Part shown: in pieces, positions 8,793 to 17,127 of the stretch
Layout: every line of letters begins with the position of its first letter
Position numbering within the stretch: the first letter of the stretch is position 1
Assembly: GCA_012514645.1 (NCBI GenBank)
Contig: JAAYZW010000016.1
Coordinates: forward strand, 17,498 to 81,497
Source of the DNA: Chloroflexota bacterium
GTDB lineage: Bacteria; Chloroflexota; Anaerolineae; Anaerolineales; Anaerolineaceae
Reading direction: 5' to 3'
Length of the DNA stretch: 64,000 bases
Program-made: the position numbers and the translations under genes
Notes under the pieces: generated by a model
Seen by the model: the letters and a program-made list of their open reading frames with translations, nothing else
Told to the model about the DNA's origin: nothing
The model's database searches: none

Positions 8793-10154
8793 TTAATTTC
8801 CAAATTCAACGTCTGCTGGCAAGGTCGCGAAAGCAAAAATGCTCAATTCTTCACTGTCGCCCAGGTAAGCAACCGATATTGATGCGCTGGTTGAGCTGCC
8901 AGAGCGAATAAGTTCTGTGTTTGCAGAGCCTCCACCGACAATACGGTTTTCGCTGTCCCGCAGCAGCACATAAACGCGTGAATAACTGATGGAGGCATTT
9001 AAATTATTCACGACGCTCACGCTAACAGTACTGTTATCAATAAAAGCTGCCTGTGAAGCCAGCAATGGGTTGAAATCGGCAGGAAACTGACCGAATTCGC
9101 CAGGAACAACCACCAGGTCAACTTTTTGCCCCAGGCATGAGTCGGGCAGGCGCGATGGGTTTAGTGCATAAAAAATATTTTCATTGGGCCAAATAACATC
9201 AAAATACTCGTTACCGGCAAAACAGACACGGTTTTCGGCATCCGAGACGGTCAGAATGACAAAGGTTTCAGTAAGCACCTGGTCTGTTTCATTTTTGAGA
9301 ACCGCCCCGCCAGTGATATGATTGAACTGGTCAATCGCAAAGTTCCATTCACTCGTGCTGACTGAGTTCCACCAATTGCCGCCTTCGAGTGAAGCAGAAT
9401 AACTGGTAATCCAGGGGCTCACGTCGACATGGTCGACAACCTCTCCGCGCCGGCTGTTGACCAGGATGCTGAAACCGACCTCATCCTCTTCGGGGACGAA
9501 ATCAAAATTCGCCTGCCCGCCGCCCACAATTTGACCAGCTGCATTGTAGGCGATTGCGTTCAGCAGCACCTGGGTGTAGGTGTAGGGGTCAGAGTTTTTC
9601 AGCCAGCCAGTGACGGCGTAGTCATTGCCCACCCGAAAAGCAGAAGTTTGGCTAACGGTCAGGGGCTGGGCGTATTTCAGGGTGCGATCGATCAATCCGT
9701 CAACTACGCGCACTTCAACGCCTGTAATCACCAGACCAGCGTTGAGTTCAAATTTCTGCACCAGGCTGGTAGTCTCGTTTGAGAAGAGGTAGCGGAAAGC
9801 GGTGCGCTGCTGGGCAATGCGATTGCCGCTGGCGTCCAGAGCAAGCACTTCCAGCTGGACATCTCTCAGAATCGCGTCGCTCAAATTATTGAAAAGCTTT
9901 GCCATGATCAACAATTCGGTATCTTCTTGCAGATATTCCAGTTCGGTAATGCGCACCGGGTTGGGGTTTACCAGGTCTGGCGTAGGGGTGGGATTGATCA
10001 GGACGAGTGGATCGTGGGTCACTTCGGCGGTGGCTGGAAAAAAAGATTCTGGGGTGGCTGTAGGATCCCCAGTCTGGCCCACTTCATTACAAGCTGAGAG
10101 CAGCAGTGCTAACAGCATGAATACGAGCAGGAAAGTTTTTCGGTGTTTTCTCAT
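8793..10154 (-). CDS. Lipoprotein with repeated beta-sandwich domains, unknown function
   Basis: The 453-residue protein begins with a lipoprotein signal peptide; the lipobox is 'LLLSAC' with the acceptor cysteine at about residue 22. A Pro/Thr linker follows ('[12 protein letters not shown]'). The rest looks like three or four FxLYD-like beta-sandwich units, judged from repeated patterns such as '[23 protein letters not shown]' and '[16 protein letters not shown]', each ending in 'GGGxAN'. Such domains occur in secreted proteins of Gram-positive and Chloroflexota genomes without a defined role. The stop lies 19 nt before the fhs start, so the two may be co-transcribed. TATAAT is found 15 nt before the ATG. 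Confidence 0.8.
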   Translation of the reverse strand: MRKHRKTFLLVFMLLALLLSACNEVGQTGDPTATPESFFPATAEVTHDPLVLINPTPTPDLVNPNPVRITELEYLQEDTELLIMAKLFNNLSDAILRDVQLEVLALDASGNRIAQQRTAFRYLFSNETTSLVQKFELNAGLVITGVEVRVVDGLIDRTLKYAQPLTVSQTSAFRVGNDYAVTGWLKNSDPYTYTQVLLNAIAYNAAGQIVGGGQANFDFVPEEDEVGFSILVNSRRGEVVDHVDVSPWITSYSASLEGGNWWNSVSTSEWNFAIDQFNHITGGAVLKNETDQVLTETFVILTVSDAENRVCFAGNEYFDVIWPNENIFYALNPSRLPDSCLGQKVDLVVVPGEFGQFPADFNPLLASQAAFIDNSTVSVSVVNNLNASISYSRVYVLLRDSENRIVGGGSANTELIRSGSSTSASISVAYLGDSEELSIFAFATLPADVEFGN

Positions 10155-10239
10155 CGTTCTTAACCCTTAGTATTATAAACGTTTCGAGCAGAAGTATCGG
10201 TGGAATCTTAAGCAAGGTGGGAATTTTCAATATGGAAAC

Positions 10240-10545
10240 TTTAGTCCTAAAACCGAATGCACGGATAATCAGGCTCCAAAACGGTAGGGATTGGTTCAGG
10301 ACGTGAGCAGGGAGCATCTGTGGGGGAACCCGCCCGTACGATTGGAAATTGCTTGTCAAAAACCGCATACTGGCTCTGTAGGGCGAGATTGAGGAGGTTG
10401 TGGCGTTGGTATACCGGTGATATTGTCCCTCCTCAATCCGCCGAAATCAATGATCACACACAAACATCGGCTGATTGGGTGGTGATTCTACGTTCGTGAT
10501 TGGGACCTCCCCCTACGCTGCGCCGCGGTTATGGGTCTGTGATTA
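10240..10545 (+). repeat. Dispersed intergenic repeat, copy E (interrupted)
   Basis: The gap 10155-10606 has no convincing gene. It holds 'GGTTCAGGACGTGAGCAGGGAG' (module 1 start) and, about 180 nt later, 'CGTGATTGGGACCTCCCCCT' followed by 'ACGC' (module 2 end). Both match the other copies of the family. The space between them is occupied by unrelated sequence including an inverted repeat at 10387-10438, so this copy seems disrupted. Confidence 0.6.
10387..10438. repeat. 11-bp inverted repeat inside repeat copy E
   Basis: GATTGAGGAGG and CCTCCTCAATC are perfect complements separated by 30 nt, and the flanks GGCG/CGCC extend the pairing with a one-base bulge. The loop contains GGTATACC. It could be a small insertion (MITE-like) or a structured RNA element. 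Confidence 0.5.
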
Positions 10546-10570
10546 ATTTGCAGATCTATTAAATCAAAGC

Positions 10571-10592
10571 AAAAACTCCCTGCAATGGGAGT
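10571..10592 (-). terminator. Terminator of tRNA-Leu
   Basis: On the reverse strand ACTCCC-ATTGCA-GGGAGT is followed by TTTTG. It starts 15 nt after the 3' end of the tRNA. Confidence 0.75.
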
Positions 10593-10606
10593 CTGAGCTG
10601 CTCATA

Positions 10607-10690
10607 TAGGGCGGGTGGGGGTCGAACCCACATAGTGTCACCACCGACGGATTTTAAGTCCGTTGCGTCTGCCTATTCCGCCACCGCCCC
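10607..10690 (-). tRNA. tRNA-Leu (anticodon UAA)
   Basis: The 84-nt gene folds as a class II tRNA. The acceptor stem is GGGGCGG/CCGCCCU (one G-U), and the D arm is GCGGAATAGGCAGACGC. The anticodon arm is ACGGA-CUUAAAA-UCCGU with anticodon UAA, followed by a long variable arm and a T arm GUGGG-UUCGACC-CCCAC. The discriminator is A and CCA is not encoded, which is common outside the enterobacteria. Confidence 0.95.
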
Positions 10691-10938
10691 GGAATATGTA
10701 CGCATTATTTTACCATTATCTGCCGTATTTGCTATCTGTAATTTGATAAAATGATCGTTTGACCACCTTTCGCGTTCGGTCACTGTTTGTTGGATTGACC
10801 GCTCAGAACGGTTGCTGAAAATTGGGGTCTTCGCTGATATCTATCTCGCCCCACATGGTTTTATGATTACGCCCCGGTTTTCTTTCCCGAGGGTAAAATA
10901 GAGGCGAGCTAAGAATAAAAACCACAAACTGAGACACA

Positions 10939-11544
10939 ATGAAAACCAAACAACTGCCCACCCTGATTATTCTCGCTGTTGCCCTGCTGCTCATGGGGGT
11001 TGCCTTCATGGCAAGGCGCGGCAGCGCGATCGAGACCACCAGCCAGGCGCAAACCTTGAGCGATTGGGCTTACGGCAGTTCCGGCACGTTAAAAGTGATG
11101 GCAACTTATCCAACTGAACTGCTCACCAACCAAAACAACATGATCACTCTCACTTTTGAACCCGACGAGACGCTCGAGCAAAACCTGGCAAGTGGCTATA
11201 TTTTCGATGCCCAATTCAATGCTAACAGCAGCGTGATCACCCCCCAAAGACGAATTTTGACACCGCTTGAAAAGGGGCGTCAAACTATTTCGTGGGAAAT
11301 TGTGCCTTTCGGCAAATTCGATATAAATGGTGTTCTCGAAATGGCGCTGGGAGGAAGTGGTCTCAGCGGTACTTACGCAATTTCTCCACAAGTGAGTCTC
11401 GAAATCCCCTTTGAAGTCAGGCAATCGAATGGGCTCAACCCGCAAAACTCCTTTATCATCGGGTTGGTCATGGTAGTGGTGGCATTGTTTTTGCTGCTGT
11501 TCTCGATTTTCAATAAAAAACCTCTCGGGCAAAGGGCTAAATAG
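10939..11544 (+). CDS. Two-helix membrane protein upstream of murE, unknown function
   Basis: The 201-residue protein has an N-terminal membrane helix (about 7-26), an extracytoplasmic beta-rich region (about 40-165) and a second helix near the C terminus (about 173-190) with a basic tail. I recognise no family. The start of murE follows its TAG stop without a gap (TAGATG), so the two are translationally linked. A role in cell-envelope assembly is plausible only by this context. A TAAAAT lies about 40 nt before the ATG. Confidence 0.7.
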   Translation: MKTKQLPTLIILAVALLLMGVAFMARRGSAIETTSQAQTLSDWAYGSSGTLKVMATYPTELLTNQNNMITLTFEPDETLEQNLASGYIFDAQFNANSSVITPQRRILTPLEKGRQTISWEIVPFGKFDINGVLEMALGGSGLSGTYAISPQVSLEIPFEVRQSNGLNPQNSFIIGLVMVVVALFLLLFSIFNKKPLGQRAK

Positions 11545-13113
11545 ATGCGCAGACCTCGACTGAAAAAACTTTCCAACCTGCTTTCCAAAATTCCCGTGAT
11601 CACCACCGGCAATATTCCGGATGTGAAAATCAGGGCAGTCACCAGCGACTCCCGCCAGGTGCAACCCGGAGACGCCTTCGTCGCTATCAAAGGTGAGAAT
11701 TTTGACGGCTTTGATTACATAGCTTCCGCGATTGAGCGCGGCGCAGCCCTGATTGTCGGCAACCGCCCTGCTCCCGGCAACCTGGGCGCGGCTTACCTTG
11801 AAATTGACGATAACCCACGCAAAGCGCTTGCCTGGCTGGCTGCCGCCACCCAAAACTTTCCCGCACGCAAATTGCGCATGATCGGTGTAACCGGCACCGA
11901 CGGCAAGACCACCACTGCCAGCATGATCCACCACATCCTGGCGCAAGCCGGCGTACAGACCGGCATGATCTCGACCGTAAACGCCCTGATAGGCGACCAG
12001 GCGATCGATACCGGCTTCCACGTGACCACGCCCGATTCGCCGGATATCCAGGCTTACCTGGCAGAGATGGTGCGTGCTGGAATGACACATTGCATCCTCG
12101 AAAGCACGTCGCACGGGCTGGCGCAGGAGCGCGCGATTGCCAGCGAGTTTGATATCGCGGTGGTGACCAACATCACCCACGAACACCTTGACTATCACGG
12201 CGATTGGCAGAAATATCTCGAGGCAAAAGGGCGCTTGGTTGAGAGCTTGTGGGCGACCCACCGGAAATCAATCGGCAACCCGCGCCTGGCGATCCTAAAC
12301 AAAGATGACCGCTCATACGGCTATCTGGAGCGGATCTCGCCACCAGGATACCTGGGCTATTCACGAATCAACCAGGCGGATCTCTGGGCTGAAAACATTG
12401 AGAACACCCCCAGCGAGCTCAGCTTTGATTGCCACATCAACGAGGCGACCTATCGGGTTAAGAGCCCGATGGTTGGCATTTACAATGTCTCCAACTGCCT
12501 GGCTGCATTGGCAACCTGCGTCAATGGACTGGGCATTCCAGCCGAACAGGCGGTGGCAGCCCTGGCGACCCAGGCGACTGTTCCGGGTCGTATGGAACGG
12601 ATCGATCTGGGGCAGGATTTTATCGCCATCGTCGATTTTGCGCACACACCGTTTGCCCTGGCTGCGGCGCTCGAAACCGCTCAGGGGCTGATCGATGGCA
12701 AAGTGATCGCGGTGTTTGGTTCGGCTGGGCTGCGTGACCGCGAGAAGCGCCGGATGATGCCGATTGAAGCGATTAAGGGTGCTGACCTGACCATCCTGAC
12801 CGCTGAAGATCCGCGAACCGAGTCTTTGGATGCCATTCTCGAAGACATGGCAAACGCAGCCATCTCGGCTGGCGGTGTGGAGGGGCAGAATTTTCTGAGG
12901 GTCGCTGACCGCGGAGATGCAATTCGCAGTGCAATCTCGCTTGCAGAGCCGGGTGATTTGGTGATCTCGCTGGGCAAGGGTCACGAACAATCGATGTGTT
13001 TCTTTACAACAGAATATGACTGGGACGATCGAACGGCAATGCGAGCCGCGCTGGCAGAACACCTGGGAGTTGAAGGACCGGAAATGCCCTGGCTGCCGAC
13101 GAGAAAAAAATAA
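11545..13113 (+). CDS. murE: UDP-N-acetylmuramoyl-tripeptide synthetase
   Basis: MurE adds the third amino acid to UDP-MurNAc-L-Ala-D-Glu in peptidoglycan synthesis. Domain 1 carries 'SDSRQVQPGDAFVA'; the ATP loop is 'GVTGTDGKTTT' (about 114-124); 'HVTTPDSPDIQ' and 'ESTSHGLAQERA' follow. The Mur ligase C-terminal domain has 'VDFAHTPFAL' and 'LGKGHEQ'. The 522-residue length is normal to slightly long. The residue-3 specificity loop reads 'AEDPRTES' (DPR at about 422-424), not the DNPR of meso-DAP enzymes nor the typical lysine-type motif. The added amino acid may therefore be something else, such as ornithine (inference). Confidence 0.93.
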   Translation: MRRPRLKKLSNLLSKIPVITTGNIPDVKIRAVTSDSRQVQPGDAFVAIKGENFDGFDYIASAIERGAALIVGNRPAPGNLGAAYLEIDDNPRKALAWLAAATQNFPARKLRMIGVTGTDGKTTTASMIHHILAQAGVQTGMISTVNALIGDQAIDTGFHVTTPDSPDIQAYLAEMVRAGMTHCILESTSHGLAQERAIASEFDIAVVTNITHEHLDYHGDWQKYLEAKGRLVESLWATHRKSIGNPRLAILNKDDRSYGYLERISPPGYLGYSRINQADLWAENIENTPSELSFDCHINEATYRVKSPMVGIYNVSNCLAALATCVNGLGIPAEQAVAALATQATVPGRMERIDLGQDFIAIVDFAHTPFALAAALETAQGLIDGKVIAVFGSAGLRDREKRRMMPIEAIKGADLTILTAEDPRTESLDAILEDMANAAISAGGVEGQNFLRVADRGDAIRSAISLAEPGDLVISLGKGHEQSMCFFTTEYDWDDRTAMRAALAEHLGVEGPEMPWLPTRKK

Positions 13114-13212
13114 ATCCCTTATCTCCACCCCAAGATTTTGGACCAAAGAGTTGATTATGATGGCAGGGGAACGGGCGTCATAGAAACCGCCTCTTACTAT
13201 TTTTCAGTTTGC

Positions 13213-13611
13213 TTACTTTTTCTTCCGTTGGATTTGCTGATACATCTCGCCGAGGGTGCCCCCGTTAATTCCGCCAAAAATCGCCATAAAACCAACCAGC
13301 GCGGAGAGCAAACCGGATTTCCAGGTCATCAATACAATCACGACCAGACCAGCGATACCACCATAAATGCCATAGGTAGGACCGCGGCGGTCTTTTGCCA
13401 GCAGGGTAATCAGGAACCCGATCGTGAGCGAGCCCAGAAAAATCCCCAGCATGAGTGTGGTGTCAACCCCCTGCATCGCCTCGCCAAAACGCAGCATCAT
13501 GGTATCGACCAGGCTGAAGAAAAGCAGTGCCCAGGCGATGTTTAAGACCATGGCTAGCGCCAGGTATGCATATTTGGTTCCGCGGAGGTTAAGCATTCGG
13601 CTTAATTTCAT
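13213..13611 (-). CDS. Small four-helix membrane protein, unknown
   Basis: The 132-residue protein has about four membrane helices (roughly 15-35, 50-70, 80-98 and 100-120) and a basic C-terminal tail 'QIQRKKK'. 'YGIYGGIAGLVVIV' and 'FGGINGGTLGEMY' show glycine-rich helix packing. I recognise no family. It follows the PP2C-like gene on the same strand after 17 nt and may be co-transcribed with it. Confidence 0.7.
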   Translation of the reverse strand: MKLSRMLNLRGTKYAYLALAMVLNIAWALLFFSLVDTMMLRFGEAMQGVDTTLMLGIFLGSLTIGFLITLLAKDRRGPTYGIYGGIAGLVVIVLMTWKSGLLSALVGFMAIFGGINGGTLGEMYQQIQRKKK

Positions 13612-13628
13612 ATCCGAATTGTACCGTG

Positions 13629-15899
13629 CTACGGCAAAACTGCATAATAAAGCTGGCCGCCAAACGCCATAAAGATACGCCGGTCGGGGCTGACATAAAA
13701 GGCTGAGACCTTGCTTTGCGGCAATACACCACTACTCACGCCAGAACGAAGCACTCTATTAAGGTTGAGCTTCAAACTAAATTGATACAATTCGGCTCTT
13801 TCGGGCTCAAGGTAATAAATTGAAGGATCCGGCGGCGGTGAGTAGGCAATTTGCTCCAGTTTCAGTGTGGCAAAGTCCACATTTGTCCCGCTCGTGCCAG
13901 CATCGTGGTAAGGATACGGCACTTCGCAGGAGGTGATGCCGGTCACAAAAGAAGTCAGGCAGTGTGAGCTGAGCCCATCTTTGTGCAATACAAACAGCTC
14001 TTCGCCCTCGACCGCAAAATCAATGGCACTTGAAAGATCAACCATCTCCTCGTCAAAGTAAGCAACAGGAGCGTTCGTAAAGTTGGCAGTGAAACCGCGG
14101 TAGATCCACAAAGCGGCGTTTCCCGAGTCGAGCACATAGAGCCTGTTGCTGTCGAAAACGATTTTTGATAAATTTGCCCAGCCGTTATCGGGTAATAGCA
14201 GGTGAACGGAGCTCGGGCTGGTGTTTGGAGAGCAATAGAGCAGGTTTCCGCCGCTATCGATCGCCAGCACCGGTGCCTTGGCGGGGTTATTTAGCGGGAT
14301 GCTGATCAGGTCAACCAATTCTCCTACCTGGATACCGCCATATGTGCCGGGACCACAGGTGAAATCGCTTTCCATGACATAACCGTTCGAATGAAGGCGC
14401 AAATATTTCACTGAACCTGAAGCACGGTCGAGCAAATAGAGATCGCTGCCAAGCGAGACGATAGATCCGATATCCAGATCCGGGTAGAGGGCAGGGGCAA
14501 AGGCTGCGACATAATGCAATCGCCTGGCACCCTCCAGGTCGTCCAAGGCGGTTTGCGCGCGCAGTCGCAGCGCTTGCACTTCGGTTGTGTCCTGATATGC
14601 CGCCGCCTGGTCAAGCCAAAGCAAGGCTTGTTCCCAGCCTTCCCGCTGCAGATCAGCGGTTTGCATCAAGCCGGCATTATTCACAGACGCCTCAGCCTGA
14701 GCGAGAAAATAGGCATATTCGTGGTTCTCACCACGGTTGAAAAACACCATGGCTGTCAAAATCACGATCACCACTGGGACCAGCACAGCGATAAGAATTT
14801 TGGTTAATACCGGAAGTTCCCTGATCGCTACCGATGGGTTCCCGGTCGAAGCAATCGATCCTGCCTTGTCTTCCACCCGGCGCAGCCAGCCGGCACCTGC
14901 GGCAACCCCTTTCAGTGTCTTTGCCTTCAGGACACCAAAATCAGGCTTCTCGAAACTGTTTTCTTCCTGACCCTCAGCAACGTATTGCTCTTGCGGCTCA
15001 TCGGGAAGTGCGATGGCGACTTCAATCGTCTGCGTCTGTTCTTCAACGAGACCAACCGTCAGTTCCTTGGTACCCTCCTCCGGTTCCGACTCGTTATACA
15101 AGACAGCCTGACCAAACAAGTCTTCCGCCAGGCAGGGTTCCTGGGGTTCGGCAGCTTGCTCAGCCTCTCCAATCGGCTCTGGTTCTAAAGTATCTTCGGT
15201 CACTTCAGGCTCTGGACTAACTAGGGCAGGCAGCAACGCCGCAAAATCGAATTCGTCTAAATGTCTTAAAACTGTCTCCCCTGCTCCCGGCTTAACCTGT
15301 AAAATACTCAATGGCTGGTTTTCTTCAGAGCGCAGTTTTAACTCGCCAACCACTGGAGTCAGATCTGTAAAGTCAGATTCTCCATTCTCGTCTGGATTAG
15401 TAAACACGATGGTTTCATTCCCACGCAGGGTCAATTGGTAATATCGGGGGGTTGTTACCGTGGCAACACCAAGACCGCGCTGGTCCAGGCTTTCATCAAA
15501 GTAGCGCTCAACCTGCCCGTTCACAAAAACGAGCGACTGGGTCGCACCAACCTGGGCGAGAAAGAGGGTGCCATGATGAACCACCGCAAGCATCAGGGTG
15601 GCTGTCTGCCAGGATTCCGGTTGGTCGAAATAGTTGTTTTTTTGCAGGAAAAAGCGGTTGATGCCTTCGACAAACACCTTGATCGCTTTGGTAACCGAGC
15701 CGCTGGTCTTATAAAAAGCAGTTGTATGTTTTTCCAGTTCCTTCGCGATCGAAGCAGCATCGTCGGATGGTTTTCGCAGACTCAGAAATGCCACGAGCAG
15801 GTCTTCCTCCCGCCCCCGGGCACGCTGTTTTGAGCGTCCGGTCGATGACATAAACACCTGTTCACCGTCGGGTCGGAACAAAATTAGATCATGTTTCAT
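13629..15899 (-). CDS. PP2C-like (degenerate) transmembrane protein with propeller-like exterior
   Basis: I start at the second ATG (15899), giving 756 residues. The N-terminal about 200 residues resemble the PP2C phosphatase fold ('TATLMLAVVHHGTLFLAQVGATQSLVFVNGQ'). The metal-binding 'GDS' reads 'GAT' and the other PP2C aspartates are not evident, so catalysis is doubtful. An acidic linker follows (about 215-330), then one membrane helix (about 363-385), a short helical region (about 395-445) and a beta-rich domain (about 455-745). The last has repeated 'DLYLLDRASGSVKYL' and 'RLYVLDSGNAALWIY' units, typical of a beta-propeller. It may sense something outside and signal through a pseudophosphatase (inference). 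Confidence 0.7.
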   Translation of the reverse strand: MKHDLILFRPDGEQVFMSSTGRSKQRARGREEDLLVAFLSLRKPSDDAASIAKELEKHTTAFYKTSGSVTKAIKVFVEGINRFFLQKNNYFDQPESWQTATLMLAVVHHGTLFLAQVGATQSLVFVNGQVERYFDESLDQRGLGVATVTTPRYYQLTLRGNETIVFTNPDENGESDFTDLTPVVGELKLRSEENQPLSILQVKPGAGETVLRHLDEFDFAALLPALVSPEPEVTEDTLEPEPIGEAEQAAEPQEPCLAEDLFGQAVLYNESEPEEGTKELTVGLVEEQTQTIEVAIALPDEPQEQYVAEGQEENSFEKPDFGVLKAKTLKGVAAGAGWLRRVEDKAGSIASTGNPSVAIRELPVLTKILIAVLVPVVIVILTAMVFFNRGENHEYAYFLAQAEASVNNAGLMQTADLQREGWEQALLWLDQAAAYQDTTEVQALRLRAQTALDDLEGARRLHYVAAFAPALYPDLDIGSIVSLGSDLYLLDRASGSVKYLRLHSNGYVMESDFTCGPGTYGGIQVGELVDLISIPLNNPAKAPVLAIDSGGNLLYCSPNTSPSSVHLLLPDNGWANLSKIVFDSNRLYVLDSGNAALWIYRGFTANFTNAPVAYFDEEMVDLSSAIDFAVEGEELFVLHKDGLSSHCLTSFVTGITSCEVPYPYHDAGTSGTNVDFATLKLEQIAYSPPPDPSIYYLEPERAELYQFSLKLNLNRVLRSGVSSGVLPQSKVSAFYVSPDRRIFMAFGGQLYYAVLP

Positions 15900-15964
15900 A
15901 TGCATCCTTTAAATCGTAATTCAATATTCCCTGGTACATTCAGTACACAATCCGTGCCAGCGAG

Positions 15965-15977
15965 TATAATTTCTGGC
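15965..15977 (+). promoter_or_regulatory. -10 element immediately before the ATG (leaderless start)
   Basis: TATAAT at 15965-15970 is 7 nt before ATG 15978. No ribosome-binding site precedes the ATG. This decides the start of the acyltransferase gene over the earlier in-frame ATG of the ORF track (15891), which lies upstream of the -10 element and overlaps the divergent gene. Confidence 0.55.
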
Positions 15978-17003
15978 ATGGAATTAAGCCTGATAACCAG
16001 GGTAGATGAGTGGAGAAGCCTGGAGCCTGAATGGAATCAGTTGGTCGCTGGTACTTTTCGCCCTTACCCTTTCCTGGAATTCTGGTATCTGCATACCTGG
16101 TGGGAGACACTCGGGGGTGGTGAATGGTCCCAAGAGGACTCGGAGTTGCAAATTGTAAGCGCGCGCCAAAACAACCGCCTGGTGGGTGTAGCCCCGTTGT
16201 TTTCGTCATCAAAACCGGGAGCCCAGTCGGCACTGCGCTTCATCGGTCAGGTGGAGGTGACCGACTATCTCGATTTCATCTGCCTGCCCGGTGAGCTTGA
16301 AGTCTTTCTGCGTCATTTGCTCCCTTTTCTCGAAAAGGAAGGGCACAACAAGACCAGTCGAATGGAATTAGCCAATTTTCAGTCCGACTCCCCTGCGATT
16401 AGCATATTGGAGTCTCTTTGCATCGAAAACCGACACAGTTTCGAAAAGCGCGTACTTCAGCCATCGCCCAGCATCCACCTGCCGTCAACCTGGGATGATT
16501 ACCTGGGGTCGCTTTCAAAAAAACAGCGTCACGAAATCCGCCGAAAGGAACGCAATCTCGAGCGGGACTACACGGCAGAACTGGTCTTCAGGCAGGACCA
16601 GCCCGATATCGAGGCAGAGATGGCTGCCTTCTTCGATCTCATGCGAAACGAAGAACAGAAAGCCAGGTTTCTAACACCCCAAACCGAGAAGTTTATGACC
16701 ACCCTGGCAACAAAAGCCCAGAGCGCTGGCAGCCTTAATATCGCCAGCCTGCTCCTGGAGGGCAAACAGGCTGCCATCTACCTTAATTTCATCGATGACA
16801 ATAAACTATGGGTCTATAACACCGGCTGGAACCCGCAATTCGCCTCCGCCTCGCCCGGCTGGGCGCTGCTGGTCAAATTAATTCGCTGGGCAATTGAGCA
16901 AGGTCTTGATGAGGTCGACCTGATGCGTGGGGGCGAGGACTATAAGTATCGCTTTGGCGGCATTGACCGCCAGGTTGTCGAAGTCGTTTCTGAACGCTCA
17001 TAA
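15978..17003 (+). CDS. GNAT-type acyltransferase of the BcsL/CelD family
   Basis: The 341-residue product matches the BcsL/CelD (GNAT_acetyltr_6) family. It has an N-terminal 'EWNQLVAGTFRPYPFLEFWYLHTWW', central 'SKKQRHEIRRKERNLERDY', and the C-terminal hallmark 'DLMRGGEDYKYRFG'. Related proteins are found in exopolysaccharide and other envelope pathways and may acylate sugars; the substrate here is unknown. The start is ATG 15978, set by the TATAAT directly upstream. It is divergent from the PP2C-like gene. The heat-shock cluster follows after a promoter of its own. Confidence 0.85.
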   Translation: MELSLITRVDEWRSLEPEWNQLVAGTFRPYPFLEFWYLHTWWETLGGGEWSQEDSELQIVSARQNNRLVGVAPLFSSSKPGAQSALRFIGQVEVTDYLDFICLPGELEVFLRHLLPFLEKEGHNKTSRMELANFQSDSPAISILESLCIENRHSFEKRVLQPSPSIHLPSTWDDYLGSLSKKQRHEIRRKERNLERDYTAELVFRQDQPDIEAEMAAFFDLMRNEEQKARFLTPQTEKFMTTLATKAQSAGSLNIASLLLEGKQAAIYLNFIDDNKLWVYNTGWNPQFASASPGWALLVKLIRWAIEQGLDEVDLMRGGEDYKYRFGGIDRQVVEVVSERS

Positions 17004-17046
17004 AGCGCTTCTAACACAAAATTAATCATCCCTCGTTATCCTTTTC

Positions 17047-17075
17047 TTGACGAGGAAATTACCGCATGGTAACAT
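17047..17075 (+). promoter_or_regulatory. Vegetative promoter of the hrcA operon
   Basis: TTGACG (17047-17052), a 17-nt spacer and TAACAT (17070-17075) form a good sigma-70-type promoter. Transcription would start near 17082, just upstream of the CIRCE element. Confidence 0.75.
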
Positions 17076-17088
17076 TAAATTGAAAGAA

Positions 17089-17115
17089 TTAGCACTCTCA
17101 GCTCGAGAGTGCTAA
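17089..17115 (+). promoter_or_regulatory. CIRCE operator (HrcA-binding site)
   Basis: TTAGCACTC-N9-GAGTGCTAA is a perfect copy of the CIRCE consensus. It lies 12 nt before the hrcA ATG and just after the predicted transcription start. HrcA binds CIRCE to repress the operon, so hrcA is autoregulated. Confidence 0.97.
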
Positions 17116-17127
17116 TTGTGAAAAACA

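Noticed and set aside
11089-12261. 390-aa reverse ORF opposite murE
   Set aside because: It is a shadow of murE and the upstream membrane-protein gene, which have clear family motifs and coupling on the forward strand.
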